Notes: generated from the sequence alone by a model not told the origin. A stretch of 64,000 bases of DNA from Tritrichomonas musculus (GCA_039105265.1 JAPFFF010000002.1:6572001-6636000), one strand, 5' to 3'. Shown: positions 50,119 through 60,082, counted from the first letter of the stretch. Translations and numbers: made by a program.

Positions 50119-51227
50119 TTCAAGCATTAATAATGTTAATAAAACATTTAGTTTTTTGACATTTTTATTATAAATGATGCTTTTTTTTTTTTTTTTTTTT
50201 TTTTTTTTTGAATTAGATAAAGTTTGTCCTTTAATTGGGAAGTGAGGTGAATAAAATTTGACACCAGCATTTTCTAATCTTATTTCAAATGCAGAATTGA
50301 TTACTAACATTGTTAAAAAGCTTGGAACAACTTCTCAAATAAATTCTGATAAAAGTAAAAAACACAATCTTCTTTTCAATTAATTTTTTGCTTTATTTAA
50401 TGAGTTATATTCACTGAAATTCCAATCAATAATGAAAAAATGTTTCTAATACGAGCCAAAACATATACTACTGAACTTTCAATTTACAGCTCAATACTTA
50501 AAAATCGATGATCATCAACTAATATGTAAATTCATGATCAAAAAATAGTATTTGAGTAAGTTCATACAAAAGAAACTCTATTTTAATATCATTACAGGCT
50601 ATACCATTCGTTTTCCTGTGCAAAAATCTATGATAATTTTCACTAAAGATTAGGTAAATGGTATTTCTTTTGAGGATTTTTTCCTTACAAAATATAAAAC
50701 ATTAACCATAGGCAAAAAAATATGTATTTATATAAAAATGATGCTTTTTTCTTTGTTTTTTTATTATTTCCCCCTTTTTTCCTCTTTAGCAATTCATTTT
50801 TTTAATATATCTCACAAAAAAATAATTCATACTAGGACAAAATTGAATACTTTTTAGTATATTTAAAAAGTTTGTCACATGCTTTTTGAATTCGACTTTA
50901 GAATTGACCTATAATTTGGTTAAAAAAATTTTTCATATCACTTTCCAATTATTGGTCAAACTTTATAATTATAAATTGAAAATAGAAAACCGTCTAAATT
51001 CAAAGAGTGGCCCATTTTTTGAATTCACAAAGTGGAACAACTTTTTGAATACTTTGAATCATCATATTCATACCTTATTAACAAGTATATTTTGAGCAAT
51101 ATTTGAACATTTTATAAAAACAAATACATTTATAAAATTTTATTATTAATATTTCTACTTGAAAATAGATTCTCAAAGAAAAAGAAATTTTTTTTTTTTT
51201 TTTAAAAAAAAAATTTATTAATCTTCT
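50119..51227. other. Intergenic DNA with a 29-bp T tract
   Basis: A T tract at 50181-50209 follows the upstream gene. Just after it, about 50262-50380 reads P-A-F-S-N-L-I-S-N-A-E-L-I-T-N-I-V-K-K-L in one plus frame with no start, perhaps a relic of an unknown gene. The rest is featureless. Confidence 0.4.
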
Positions 51228-53924
51228 TCATTGAATAGCATCAATTTCTTCAACCTTTTCAGTTAAAGGCCTTCCGGTTATTACACAAATAGGATTCTGG
51301 TTTGCTTTCACGTGTTGTCTCAGTTCTTCTCTTTCATAGATGACTCCAGTTGAAGACCTGACAGGATCTTTAATGACTCTTCCAGATATCTGAGATACCA
51401 TGTATGCAGGGACGTTGGCACCATCGAATGTCAGCTTGTATCTATCGTCTACCTCATTTTGAATGTGTTTGTTTGGAGGTAAGAAATCCTCGTACTTGTC
51501 CTTTCCGACTTTTTGAGCTGACTCTTTAGCCAGTCTTTCATATTCCTTATTATCGCTCATGAAAGTCTCTAGGATTCCGATTTGAATAGGTGTGACAGGA
51601 CAAGGAATAAGGAAGAGTTCCTTTATCTGCTGAAGGATGTCGATTACGTGTACGTATGAAATGTAACCTTTCTCGATTATATCGAAGCAAATCCTTCCTT
51701 CAGACGAGACATTCAAGTGGTAAGGAATGGAAATGAAGCGGAAGACGGGAGGCTCATTCGGATAAATATCAGGAAAAGTGACATTCAAAAAGAACCATTT
51801 CTTTTCATAAGGGGTATCAATTGGTCCCCGAATAAAAACTTGCCAGACATCGAGACTCGTACCGAAAGGTAAAACAACCAAATCTTCATCGTAACGTTGA
51901 GATTCTTTGTCCATTACAAGAGCTGCATAATGAAGCTCTCTCAAAATCCTCCTTCTTCTTGGCTGCTGAATCTGGTCGTTTTGATTGATGTAGCAAATGT
52001 ACTTCGGCGTTGCAAGACGCGTTTCTTTTATTGCTCTTTGAAGGATGATGTTTTCTACATTCGTGTCAAAATCAGCCATTTGAACAGCCTCTTTAATGAA
52101 ATCAGGTGTGATCATTTCAGGCTTCAACATTTTTGGCCTTGTTTTTCGATCACCTTTGATTAATGGCGTTGTATTTTCAATCCTTTCTTCAATATTCAAA
52201 AAGGCACTCTTGTCAAAGAGAAGAAGTCCTTCATTTGGACTGATGGGATTGAATGCAAGACCGCCTGTAATGTGACACAAAGTGACCAATTCTTTGCACT
52301 TCTCTTCAGTGCTGACAATGACACTGTCGGTTAGAATTTTATGCTTTAACAACTTCTGTGAAACTTCAACTAAACTCGTCTTTGAACCAAAATCATCACC
52401 GTCCGAAATGACGAGAATTCGATTTCTTGCCTTCTTGAATTTAGGTCTACCATCAGGAAAAGTTGTGAACTTGACAAGTTCATCACAGGCAAGTGAAAGA
52501 GCATCCCATAAAAGCGTTTTTCCATTCGGTGCGATCTCCTTCAATCCTTTCTCTTCAAAGTCAGGAACGAGAGCATTCAATGGACATTTAATTTCAATTG
52601 AGCTATTGAAAGCAATGAGTCCTTGAACACAAGGGATGTGATAACCGTAAGTTTTATTTGCCAAACTTGTTAGATATTGAGTTGCTATGATGGCTCTTGT
52701 TTGTGTCTCTTGCGTTATTGTATTCTTGTCTTTGTAACCGCCAAGAGAACACTTCATTGAACCTGAATGATCAAAACAGATGAAAATCACTTGCTTCACT
52801 TTATCCGTATCAATCAAACTAGAAACATCATCGATTCTATCGTTACCTTGTAACTTGGCAAACTTCTCAACATCAACAGAAGTGGCCATTCCTTCAACAG
52901 GATCAATTATGTCAACCATGTTCATTGATTCGGGACCTTTTGACATCGCTTTTGATATGTACAAATAATTGTGTTCTTTGCCTTTGACAATTGAGCAGCC
53001 ACTAACAACACGAATTGAAAGAGGTGCAATTGGTGTGAATGAAGCAAAACTTTTGTTCTCATTCTCATTTTTATTAATATATTCATTCATGTCGAAGTTT
53101 TTCAATTGAAAATGAGTGAAATCTTCACCACTGTCGCCTTTCCAAAAATAGACCATTTTTGGCTGTTTCAACAACGATAGGAATTTGACAGCCTCATCTT
53201 CATTTTTCACTTCAGCACACTGCATTGGAATAGTATCGCTATAATCACAAATGCTGGTAATTACATTACAACATTGAAGTGAAAATTCAAGAACTTTTTC
53301 AATTGGTTTTGATGGCAATAAAATTGAATGAAAATACGTTTGAAGTGATGATGTGATCGTGACAACATCAAGTCCAGTCACACCGTTCCTCTCCATCACT
53401 CGATTCAGACACGTAATTAACGGTGGAAAGGGAATAACAGCTGCACAAGTTTTCAGAAGTTTGTCGTTTAAAATGCCATCGTGATTCAAATAGCCAAGAA
53501 GGCACGATATGTCCACAAGTCCTTCTTTTGAAGACTCGCAAAGAGGGGACAAGAGAGTCTTCATTATAAGATCTTTAGTATTGCAGAGTTCTGGATAGTT
53601 ACGAAGAAGATCTTCGTCTCGAATTGGACGAGTTAAAATGCCGTAAATGTAGGGCTTTACTTTTGGAGCTGTTTTCGAGTTGTAGAGGTCTTGAAGGGTG
53701 CCACCGAGAAATGGAATTCCACCGGAAAGATAGACTATTAGGTCGTATTTGGAAAGAGAGCTTGGAAGTTTGCTCTTTAAATATTCTTTACATTGATGCG
53801 GATTAAATGTAAGGTCGAGGTCAATATCTATGCCCGTGAGCATTTGGGGTGAACCAGTAAAGAAGAAAAGAAATTTGTTTTTGGCTGGCTCAGGTCTCTT
53901 AAATGGCTCGGATATAATATCCAT
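51228..53924 (-). CDS. vWA-E2(UBC)-U-box fusion protein
   Basis: An 898-residue protein, one uninterrupted frame. Residues 1-330 are unrecognised, though G-G-I-P-F-L-G-G-T-L-Q-D-L near 70 is faintly ubiquitin-like. Residues about 378-570 form a von Willebrand A domain with MIDAS D-H-S-G-S (385-389), T470 and D508 region S-D-G-D-D. Residues about 655-800 form a ubiquitin-conjugating (E2) fold: Y-P-N-E-P-P-V-F-R-F, H-L-N in place of H-P-N, and G-R-I-C-F-D-I with the expected catalytic Cys at 746. Residues about 837-892 are a U-box (V-P-A-Y-M-V-S-Q-I-S-G-R-V-I-K-D-P-V-R...Y-E-R). So E2 and E3 modules are on one chain with a metal-binding adhesion-type domain. A GG-ending ubiquitin-like gene lies 0.9 kb upstream on the same strand. 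Confidence 0.9.
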   Translation of the reverse strand: MDIISEPFKRPEPAKNKFLFFFTGSPQMLTGIDIDLDLTFNPHQCKEYLKSKLPSSLSKYDLIVYLSGGIPFLGGTLQDLYNSKTAPKVKPYIYGILTRPIRDEDLLRNYPELCNTKDLIMKTLLSPLCESSKEGLVDISCLLGYLNHDGILNDKLLKTCAAVIPFPPLITCLNRVMERNGVTGLDVVTITSSLQTYFHSILLPSKPIEKVLEFSLQCCNVITSICDYSDTIPMQCAEVKNEDEAVKFLSLLKQPKMVYFWKGDSGEDFTHFQLKNFDMNEYINKNENENKSFASFTPIAPLSIRVVSGCSIVKGKEHNYLYISKAMSKGPESMNMVDIIDPVEGMATSVDVEKFAKLQGNDRIDDVSSLIDTDKVKQVIFICFDHSGSMKCSLGGYKDKNTITQETQTRAIIATQYLTSLANKTYGYHIPCVQGLIAFNSSIEIKCPLNALVPDFEEKGLKEIAPNGKTLLWDALSLACDELVKFTTFPDGRPKFKKARNRILVISDGDDFGSKTSLVEVSQKLLKHKILTDSVIVSTEEKCKELVTLCHITGGLAFNPISPNEGLLLFDKSAFLNIEERIENTTPLIKGDRKTRPKMLKPEMITPDFIKEAVQMADFDTNVENIILQRAIKETRLATPKYICYINQNDQIQQPRRRRILRELHYAALVMDKESQRYDEDLVVLPFGTSLDVWQVFIRGPIDTPYEKKWFFLNVTFPDIYPNEPPVFRFISIPYHLNVSSEGRICFDIIEKGYISYVHVIDILQQIKELFLIPCPVTPIQIGILETFMSDNKEYERLAKESAQKVGKDKYEDFLPPNKHIQNEVDDRYKLTFDGANVPAYMVSQISGRVIKDPVRSSTGVIYEREELRQHVKANQNPICVITGRPLTEKVEEIDAIQ

Positions 53925-54259
53925 TTTATAAAATTTTTAAAATTTTTGAAACTTTTTGAATATAAAGTCAAATTATTGAATAGTATAATTCAATGATTTG
54001 TATTTTAGTTTAAAATATCATATTGAGCAATTTTATTATAATTTATTTTATAGTAGAATATACATAAAATATATAATTTTGTTTTGTTCTTATAAATTTT
54101 AAAAATAATTTTAAGATATAAGCAATTTAATTTTTTTTTTGTAAAATATTCAAAATTATTAGCTGTGTAGTTAAAAAGCATTCAATTTTCAAATGCTTTA
54201 AACTTAATAAAAGAAAATGCAAATAAATGTAAGTCCGAAAATTATATATAGACAATAAA
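53925..54259. other. Intergenic DNA upstream of the vWA-E2-U-box gene
   Basis: AT-rich. A TATTCAAAAAGTTTC motif (minus strand) lies about 20-40 bp before the start codon; related motifs precede other genes here. Confidence 0.4.
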
Positions 54260-54520
54260 TTACATAAATCTGTTGTTTTTTAAAAATGAAACCGATTCTT
54301 TCAAATTAATTTCAATTTCATCTACTTCTAATAATATTAACTCATACTTGGACATAGATTTAATACTGTTTTTATCGGCGATAAATTTGTAAAAGATGAC
54401 AGATTTTTGTATATTAAAAACAATTCCATTATATAAGCACACAACTAACTGGCATAATAAATTGACTTTTCTTTCAATTAATTTAAAAAGTAAAACACTT
54501 CCAATTGCCAACAAAATCAT
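54260..54520 (-). CDS. Small hypothetical protein
   Basis: An 86-residue frame starting with ATG: a hydrophobic N-terminal segment (M-I-L-L-A-I-G-S-V-L-L-F), a Cys-bearing second hydrophobic stretch (residues 20-36), then an acidic, helical C-terminus. It lies between the ubiquitin-like gene and the vWA-E2-U-box gene on the same strand. No family recognised and composition is not decisive, so it may be spurious. Confidence 0.35.
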   Translation of the reverse strand: MILLAIGSVLLFKLIERKVNLLCQLVVCLYNGIVFNIQKSVIFYKFIADKNSIKSMSKYELILLEVDEIEINLKESVSFLKNNRFM

Positions 54521-54802
54521 AAAATAAAAAATATTAATAATTTTGATACTTTCTTAATTTTGTTTAATTATTCTTTAAAAGTTCCTTCAAATTCAGAAAA
54601 TATAAAGTAATCATCTTAAGTGATGACAATTTAATTTTTAGTGTAAATCCGAAATACACCTCTCTTTTTACAATTGGATCAAAGAAAGTTTTAACTTTTA
54701 AACAATTAAATATCTAAAACAATTTAAATATTAAATGAAGATTTAGACATTAAATATTTCAATAAAAAGAATATATAAAATCAAGTTTCAAACAGTTTTT
54801 TA

Positions 54803-55063
54803 TTAACCACCAATAATTAATGGAATAACTTCAATGTTGACTCCATCTGTGATACCATTCGATGTGAAGTCTGATAATGAATCAATTTCTTTCTTAGTGA
54901 ATGATTTTCCTGCATGAATGAATTTTTGATTATTCTTTTTGATTCCTAAGTTCTTTTCAACTTTTGAAGACAAATCTTTGAAATCTGTCACATCATAATC
55001 ATATATTTTATTATTGAATTTGATATAAAGATGTGTTTTATTTATTTCAACTTTTGTTGTCAT
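54803..55063 (-). CDS. Ubiquitin-like protein ending in Gly-Gly
   Basis: An 86-residue protein with beta-grasp order: strand T-K-V-E-I-N, strand L-Y-I-K-F-N, helix (D-L-S-S-K-V-E-K-N-L-G-I), strand Q-K-F-I-H-A-G-K-S-F (compare ubiquitin L-I-F-A-G-K-Q-L), S-L-S-D-F-T-S-N-G-I-T-D-G and strand V-N-I-E-V-I-P-L-I-I-G-G. The chain ends exactly at G-G, so it would need no processing to be a conjugatable modifier. Sequence is far from ubiquitin, SUMO or NEDD8 (no Lys48/63 context). A truncated copy lies 270 bp upstream. Confidence 0.75.
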   Translation of the reverse strand: MTTKVEINKTHLYIKFNNKIYDYDVTDFKDLSSKVEKNLGIKKNNQKFIHAGKSFTKKEIDSLSDFTSNGITDGVNIEVIPLIIGG

Positions 55064-55335
55064 TATGAAGAAATATAAATAATGAAATGAAAAAATAATT
55101 TAATATGTCTTACAAAATTTTATCAATGAAAAATTTTTTATTTCAAAAATTTGACAACATCATAAAATTTTTCTTGTCAAAATTAATAAAATATATAATT
55201 AAAATATTTAAATCGTTTTATCATTTTTGACCAATTATTTTTAATTTTGACAAAACATTTTGTTTTTCAATGAAGGAATTTTATAATTAAAATGTTATTA
55301 ATGAAATTGAAACTCAAATTATTTATTCAAAATAT

Positions 55336-55479
55336 TTAAATCGTTTTATCATTTTTGATTCCTAAGTTCTTTTCAACTTTTGAAGACAAATCTTTGAAAT
55401 CTGTCACATCGTAATCATAATTTTTATTATTATATTTGACATAAAGATGTGTTTTATTCATTTCAACTTTTGTTGTCAT
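55336..55479 (-). pseudogene. Truncated duplicate of the ubiquitin-like gene
   Basis: 47 codons from ATG 55479 repeat the first 42 residues of the 54803-55063 protein with four changes (M-T-T-K-V-E-M-N-K-T-H-L-Y-V-K-Y) up to N-L-G-I-K. They then run into unrelated sequence that is itself repeated at about 55200-55232 (AAAATATTTAAATCGTTTTA). The second half of the fold and the GG are missing. Confidence 0.85.
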
Positions 55480-55536
55480 TATGAAGAAATAAAAATAACT
55501 CATGAATAGCAGAAGGTATCATGATATTTATATAAT

Positions 55537-56586
55537 CTATACTCTTAATACAGGATTTTGGTTGTTCAAAAATCCCTCACTTGAAATCATTTTTTCTTTT
55601 TTCTCATTGAAATTTGTTTTTGAACTGATTTTTGGTATATTTTCAAAATGAATAAATTTTTGAAGCTCATCGAAGTCTTCAGAATCGATTAAATCGTTGA
55701 AATTTGTTTCATTTTGAAGCAAATCCTTGAAAATCTGTTTTCTATCTAATTTCTCAGATTGTTTAATGAATGGATGATCCAAGAGTTGAGATGCCTTTGG
55801 TCTTTGATTTGGCCTTATTTGGCAGCACTTTTTCACAAAGTCTGCAAATTGAGGAGAAATTGTTGATTCATCTCTGAAACCAGGAAAACCGAGAGAAATT
55901 ATTTCATTCATTGCCCTTGATGATGGATATTCATAAAATGGAGGCCTTCCTTCATGTAATTCGACTGCAGTAATACCGATACTCCAAATATCAGCTGGAA
56001 ATGAATGTTTTTCTGCTAGAATAACTTCTGGAGCCATCCAGTATGGTGAACCTGAAATTGTTAAATTTTCTTCCGAATTGTCTATTTTTTTAGAGAGACC
56101 AAAATCAGATAATTTAATTGAAGTATCAGATGACATTAAAATATTTGCTGCTTTAATATCACTGTGATAAATTTTATGTTCATCGTGTAAATAAGAAACT
56201 GCAAGAAGGATATCATGCATAACAATTGAAATTTGATCTTCATTAAGCGTTTTTTGAGTATTATTTAAAATATCTCTTAAAGAACCTCTATCACAATAAT
56301 CCATAACGACAATGTAGTGAGGATTTTCTTTGGGAAAGTTGATTATACCATAATAATTAATTATATTATCGTTTCTAATCGATTGCATCATTGAAATTTC
56401 ATTTTTGATATTTTCTAATGATTTTTCATCAATTGATAACTTTCTTAAAATTTTCCCTGCAAAATGCCTACCTGTTGGAAGATGAACAATTTCAATAACT
56501 TCTCCATATCCTCCACATCCTATTAATCTGCATGCTTTAAAATAATCTGGATTTGTTGTTATATCAAAATTAATAATATTGGACAT
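55537..56586 (-). CDS. STE20-like protein kinase
   Basis: A 349-residue protein. Kinase domain residues about 17-275: G-loop G-C-G-G-Y-G-E-V (23-30), ATP-binding Lys in F-A-G-K-I-L, N-E-I-S-M-M helix C, catalytic loop H-S-D-I-K-A-A-N-I-L (Asp present; the usual Arg is Ser, as in many STE20 kinases), D-F-G (161-163), activation segment G-S-P-Y-W-M-A-P-E, and D-I-W-S-I-G-I-T-A-V-E-L. The S-P-Y-W-M-A-P-E signature and short C-terminal tail fit the MST/STE20 group. It appears catalytically competent. The tail (275-349) is polar without a recognised domain. Confidence 0.92.
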   Translation of the reverse strand: MSNIINFDITTNPDYFKACRLIGCGGYGEVIEIVHLPTGRHFAGKILRKLSIDEKSLENIKNEISMMQSIRNDNIINYYGIINFPKENPHYIVVMDYCDRGSLRDILNNTQKTLNEDQISIVMHDILLAVSYLHDEHKIYHSDIKAANILMSSDTSIKLSDFGLSKKIDNSEENLTISGSPYWMAPEVILAEKHSFPADIWSIGITAVELHEGRPPFYEYPSSRAMNEIISLGFPGFRDESTISPQFADFVKKCCQIRPNQRPKASQLLDHPFIKQSEKLDRKQIFKDLLQNETNFNDLIDSEDFDELQKFIHFENIPKISSKTNFNEKKEKMISSEGFLNNQNPVLRV

Positions 56587-57508
56587 TGCTTTTAAAATAC
56601 CTATTTGTTGAATTCGTAATAAAAAAAATAAAAATTTTGTGAGAGATATTTTATTATTTAAAATAGATAATTAAATATTGTGTTTTTTAACCAGGAAATG
56701 TATATTGTTTTTTATTTATTTTTTAAATCTTATATTTTAAAAATTATATATTTTAATTAAATGTTTTGTAATTAATTATTTGTCTATATAAAAATATATT
56801 TTTATTTGATATAATAGAAACTGATTCAAAAAAATTAAATAGATTCGTTGAAATGCGAAATCTCAATTGAAAATGTTTTCAAACAAAATTTAGAAATTAA
56901 TTGCTTTGGTAAAAGTTTATCTAGAATATTATTAAATATTTTTATATTTTATTAAATATATAAATATATTATCGAGTCAAAAAAAAATTACTCCTGGATT
57001 TAAATGGTATATTATATTTTTAAAAATTTCAATTGATATCAAAAAAAAGTTATCTTCTTTATCAAAATTTAAATATCGTATTGAAACAAAGTTTTTGTTT
57101 TAGATTTACAAAAATATGAGAATTTATTTGGGTCAGTGATATACAGCCATCAAAATTATCTTAAACTTTTTATATGTGGATGAGGCTAAGATTTTTATTT
57201 AAAAAACGTGGAATGTGAAAAGGATCTGTACATTAATTGCGTTTTCCAATTTAACAGAAATGTTGAAAATACTTTCAAAGAAGAAGAAAAAAGAAATGAT
57301 TTATATAAATGAAATTAAGAAATGGGTCAGATTGTCGTTTGATGTTATTGATGATTTACTGTATGATCAAATTTGATCTTGAATTTTTGAAATTTGCTAG
57401 AATGGAATAATCATAAAATTACAAAAATAATGTTTCATCACAAATTGATCCGGAGTAATAAAATAAAATCCACAAAAGATTAAACTTTTGAAATGAATTA
57501 TATAATTA
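56587..57508. other. AT-rich intergenic DNA
   Basis: No gene supported. A 38-codon frame at about 57261-57377 (M-L-K-I-L-S-K-K-K-K-K) is too short to judge. Confidence 0.45.
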
Positions 57509-57737
57509 CAGTTCAGTAACAAAAGTGGAAAATGATTCAAAAAAAGGAAAATCGGACTTTTTGATAAAAAAAGATAAAACAAAAAATAAAAATTGAAAAG
57601 AAACTTTCAAAAAGTTAGATTTTCCATTTTTTTATTCTCAAAAAAATTCAATTAAAATTTGAATGTATAATTGGTAATATTCCCAGAAAAGTGGAATTTT
57701 CCATTAAAAATACGTTTTTAGTTTTGTTACTGTACTG
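57509..57737. mobile_element. 229-bp Tc1/mariner-type MITE
   Basis: The ends CAGTTCAGTAACAAAA and inverted CAGTACAGTAACAAAA differ by one base, each bordered by TA. The TA sits within an identical palindromic flank, AATTATATAATTA on the left and its complement on the right, giving 29 bp of near-perfect inverted match overall. No coding capacity. CAGT-starting ends at TA targets fit Tc1/mariner. Confidence 0.75.
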
Positions 57738-57827
57738 TAATTATATAATTAATGAACAACAATTTTTTATTTTATACTTGTTAAAAATCAAAATTTTGCA
57801 GAAGAACGACATAACCAGGCTGCTTTT

Positions 57828-58236
57828 TCAATTGACCTCACGGATTGCGGAAGTGCCATTTGAATTGAGAATTGAGTCCTTCTCAAATTCAACAATTTTC
57901 AATTGTTTACATTGTGAAAAAGAACTTTCGCTGATTTCAGTACAACTTGATGGAATTGTCACTTTTTCTATCGGTGTCGCACTGAATGCATTTTTCCCAA
58001 TTGAATTGAGATTTGAATCCTTCTCAAATTCAACCGTTTTTAGTCTTTCAATGTTGAAGAATGCTGCCTCTCCAATTGACGTGACTTTGGATGGAATTGT
58101 CACTTTTTCAATAGAAGTTCCAGTGAAAGCGTTTTTGCCAATTGAATTAAGAATTGAGTCCTTCTCAAATTCAATTATTTTCAATTGTTTACATTGTGAA
58201 AACGAGCCTTCACTTATTTCAGTACAACTTGATATT
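57828..58236 (-). pseudogene. BspA-type LRR gene fragment
   Basis: Five to six BspA repeats are readable (S-C-T-E-I-S-E-G-S-F-S-Q-C-K-Q-L-K-I-I-E-F-E-K-D-S, then I-G-K-N-A-F-x-G-T-S-I-E-K-V-T-I-P). The open frame extends upstream to 58430, but that part is antisense to a kinase-gene relic, so LRR code starts only at about 58236. It ends after N-S-N-G-T-S without a normal terminus. Fragment, not an intact gene. Confidence 0.75.
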
Positions 58237-58805
58237 GAGGGCAGAATCACATATATCGATAAGCACTCAGTAACAGCCGAAGGAACGACAAAAAAAGTGA
58301 CAGCAACGAGTGAATCATGTGCAAAAGTGAAATGTAAAAAAATTTGTTTCTTTCCTGATTTCTCGTCTTTCGAAGTACGAAGAAGAAATCCACAGTGAAG
58401 AAGAATATTACAAGGAAGAGTCACCGACAATCATGATTTGGTTGATCCAGAGGAAGAAGAATTCCAAGAAATTGAAAAGAAAATTGGAGAAGGTGGTACA
58501 AGTGAAGTGTTTAAAGTTTCAGACAAACATATGGTGAAGTGATGTGTATGAAAGTTATCAAAGAAGTCAAAGACGATATAGCATTCAAAACACTTCAGAA
58601 TGCTGTGAAAGAGATCAATTTTTCAGAAACAGCCAGCCACACATGCATCTGCAACTTTCTTGGCTACAACAGGTAGGAGAGTCTTCCAGTTATTGGCAAA
58701 GAAATTGAGAAGACCACAATTGCACTTTTTGATGAGCTTCTTCCTTACAGCGCGAAAGAAGTCGCATCTAAGAATCTTCTGAGAAACACGCTAAAAGTTT
58801 AAATT
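58236..58805 (+). pseudogene. Decayed protein-kinase gene, N-terminal part
   Basis: Pieces in shifting frames read A-E-G-T-T-K-K-V-T-A-T-S-E-S-C-A-K-V-K and F-F-P-D-F-S-S-F-E-V, then E-E-E-Y-Y-K-E-E-S, D-L-V-D-P-E-E-E-E-F-Q-E-I-E-K-K-I-G-E-G-G-T-S-E-V-F-K-V (kinase G-loop), G-E-V-M-C-M-K-V-I-K-E-V (ATP Lys) and L-Q-N-A-V-K-E-I-N-F. This is the head and N-lobe of a trichomonad kinase family. Several frameshifts (about 58380, 58540 and beyond) and loss of the C-lobe make it inactive. Confidence 0.7.
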
Positions 58806-59061
58806 CGAACTTTTTGAATACCAAAAATGGTTTCTCAGAGCCACCCTAGCCAGGAGTTTGAAGAGATCAAAGTTTTGATGACATGTGATATAAATTACAT
58901 TTTTTACTTATTAAAAATCATTATAAAAGGCCATTAATTGATATAATTTTGGATTTAAACTCCTTATGATCAACCAAATATTCAATTTTATTCTATAAAA
59001 CCCATCAAATAATTGAAAAAAAAAAAAAAATTAATGTCAAATGTCATTAAATTGATTGATT

Positions 59062-59752
59062 TTAAACCACAAAATAATTTACTGGTTTATTTGTATCAAA
59101 CCTTCCATTTTTTAAACAAATTTCAACAAGATTGTTATATCCATATAGGCATAATGTATCAATTAATCTATTATCAATTTGATTAGGTTCAACAAAATAA
59201 AAATTATAATATTTGAGAGCAATATAAGTGTATAATTCTGCATAATATACATAATTCGATCTAATGAATAAAGCAAAGTAATTGTTATGATATCTAATTG
59301 CATCATTGAAGGATTCTTCGGCAAATTCAGTGAAATCAATAGCATTTTCAATAATTCGAAATATTCTCGTATTTGCTCTATGAATTGCAAATTTCAACAA
59401 ATAATGATTTCTAACACCTTTATTTAATAAATAAATGAAAATTTGTAATGATCCGAAAAATGCTGCATATGCAATTAAATTGACTGGTACATAATCATAA
59501 ATCCTGTTTTGATTGTTATTAAAAAAATCTATAAAAAGAGAATTTGTTTCATACATTGATAATTCAATTTCCATATGAAGATCGATTTCATTACTGTTTG
59601 TAAACTTGACAAATTCAATAATTGAATCTTCTCGAATTAATTTTAAGAGTTTTCTTTCACTTTCACCTCTTTCGCGGTTTTCATAAAAATTTTCTGGCAA
59701 TTCATTACAAAAATCTTCTAGTTTCTTATTATTCCAATACACTTCTTCCCCA

Positions 59753-59757
<5 letters not shown>
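59062..59757 (-). pseudogene. DUF3447-family gene truncated at a poly(A/T) tract
   Basis: The C-terminal two thirds of a DUF3447 protein: L-P-E-N-F-Y-E-N-R-E-R-G-E-S-E-R-K-L-L-K-L-I-R, E-T-N-S-L-F-I, L-I-A-Y-A-A-F-F-G-S-L-Q-I-F, ending K-N-G-R-F-D-T-N-K-P-V. The family's first about 150 residues are missing: at their place stands a 33-bp T tract (59756-59788) that translates as poly-Lys. The frame reads through it to an ATG at 59796, but this start is almost certainly accidental. No ankyrin cassette follows downstream. Confidence 0.75.
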
Positions 59758-59789
<32 letters not shown>

Positions 59790-60010
59790 AAACCATTTCT
59801 CATTGAAGAATGGCCTGATTTCAGGCGCCTGAAATCTTATAACTATATAACTATATTATTAACAAATTTTTGTCATTGATAATAATTTTTTAGTTTTTCA
59901 TCAATCATATTCATATTATCAAATATTATACTGAAAATGTAAAATTTTATAGAAATCCACTTTTTGTATCTTTATTCAGTCAACAATATAAAAAAAATAA
60001 GCAAAAAAAG

Positions 60011-60082
60011 AGTGATGGATGGAATCGAACCATCAACACTGAGGGTATGAGCCTCAGGAACTACCTCTTGTTCCACATCACT
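60011..60082 (-). tRNA. tRNA-Met(CAT)
   Basis: 72 nt, full cloverleaf: acceptor AGTGATG/CATCACT, D arm around GGAAC...GTTCC, anticodon arm TGAGG-CTCATAC-CCTCA with anticodon CAT, T arm GATGG-TTCGATT-CCATC. A T run follows as Pol III terminator. The T loop is the usual TTCGATT, which favours an elongator, although the first pair is A-T as in initiators. The discriminator base reads C, which is unusual. No intron. Confidence 0.88.

Noticed and set aside
51228-55063. Operon of the ubiquitin-like and vWA-E2-U-box genes
   Set aside because: Spacing of several hundred bases and eukaryotic gene organisation make co-transcription unlikely; only a functional link is proposed.
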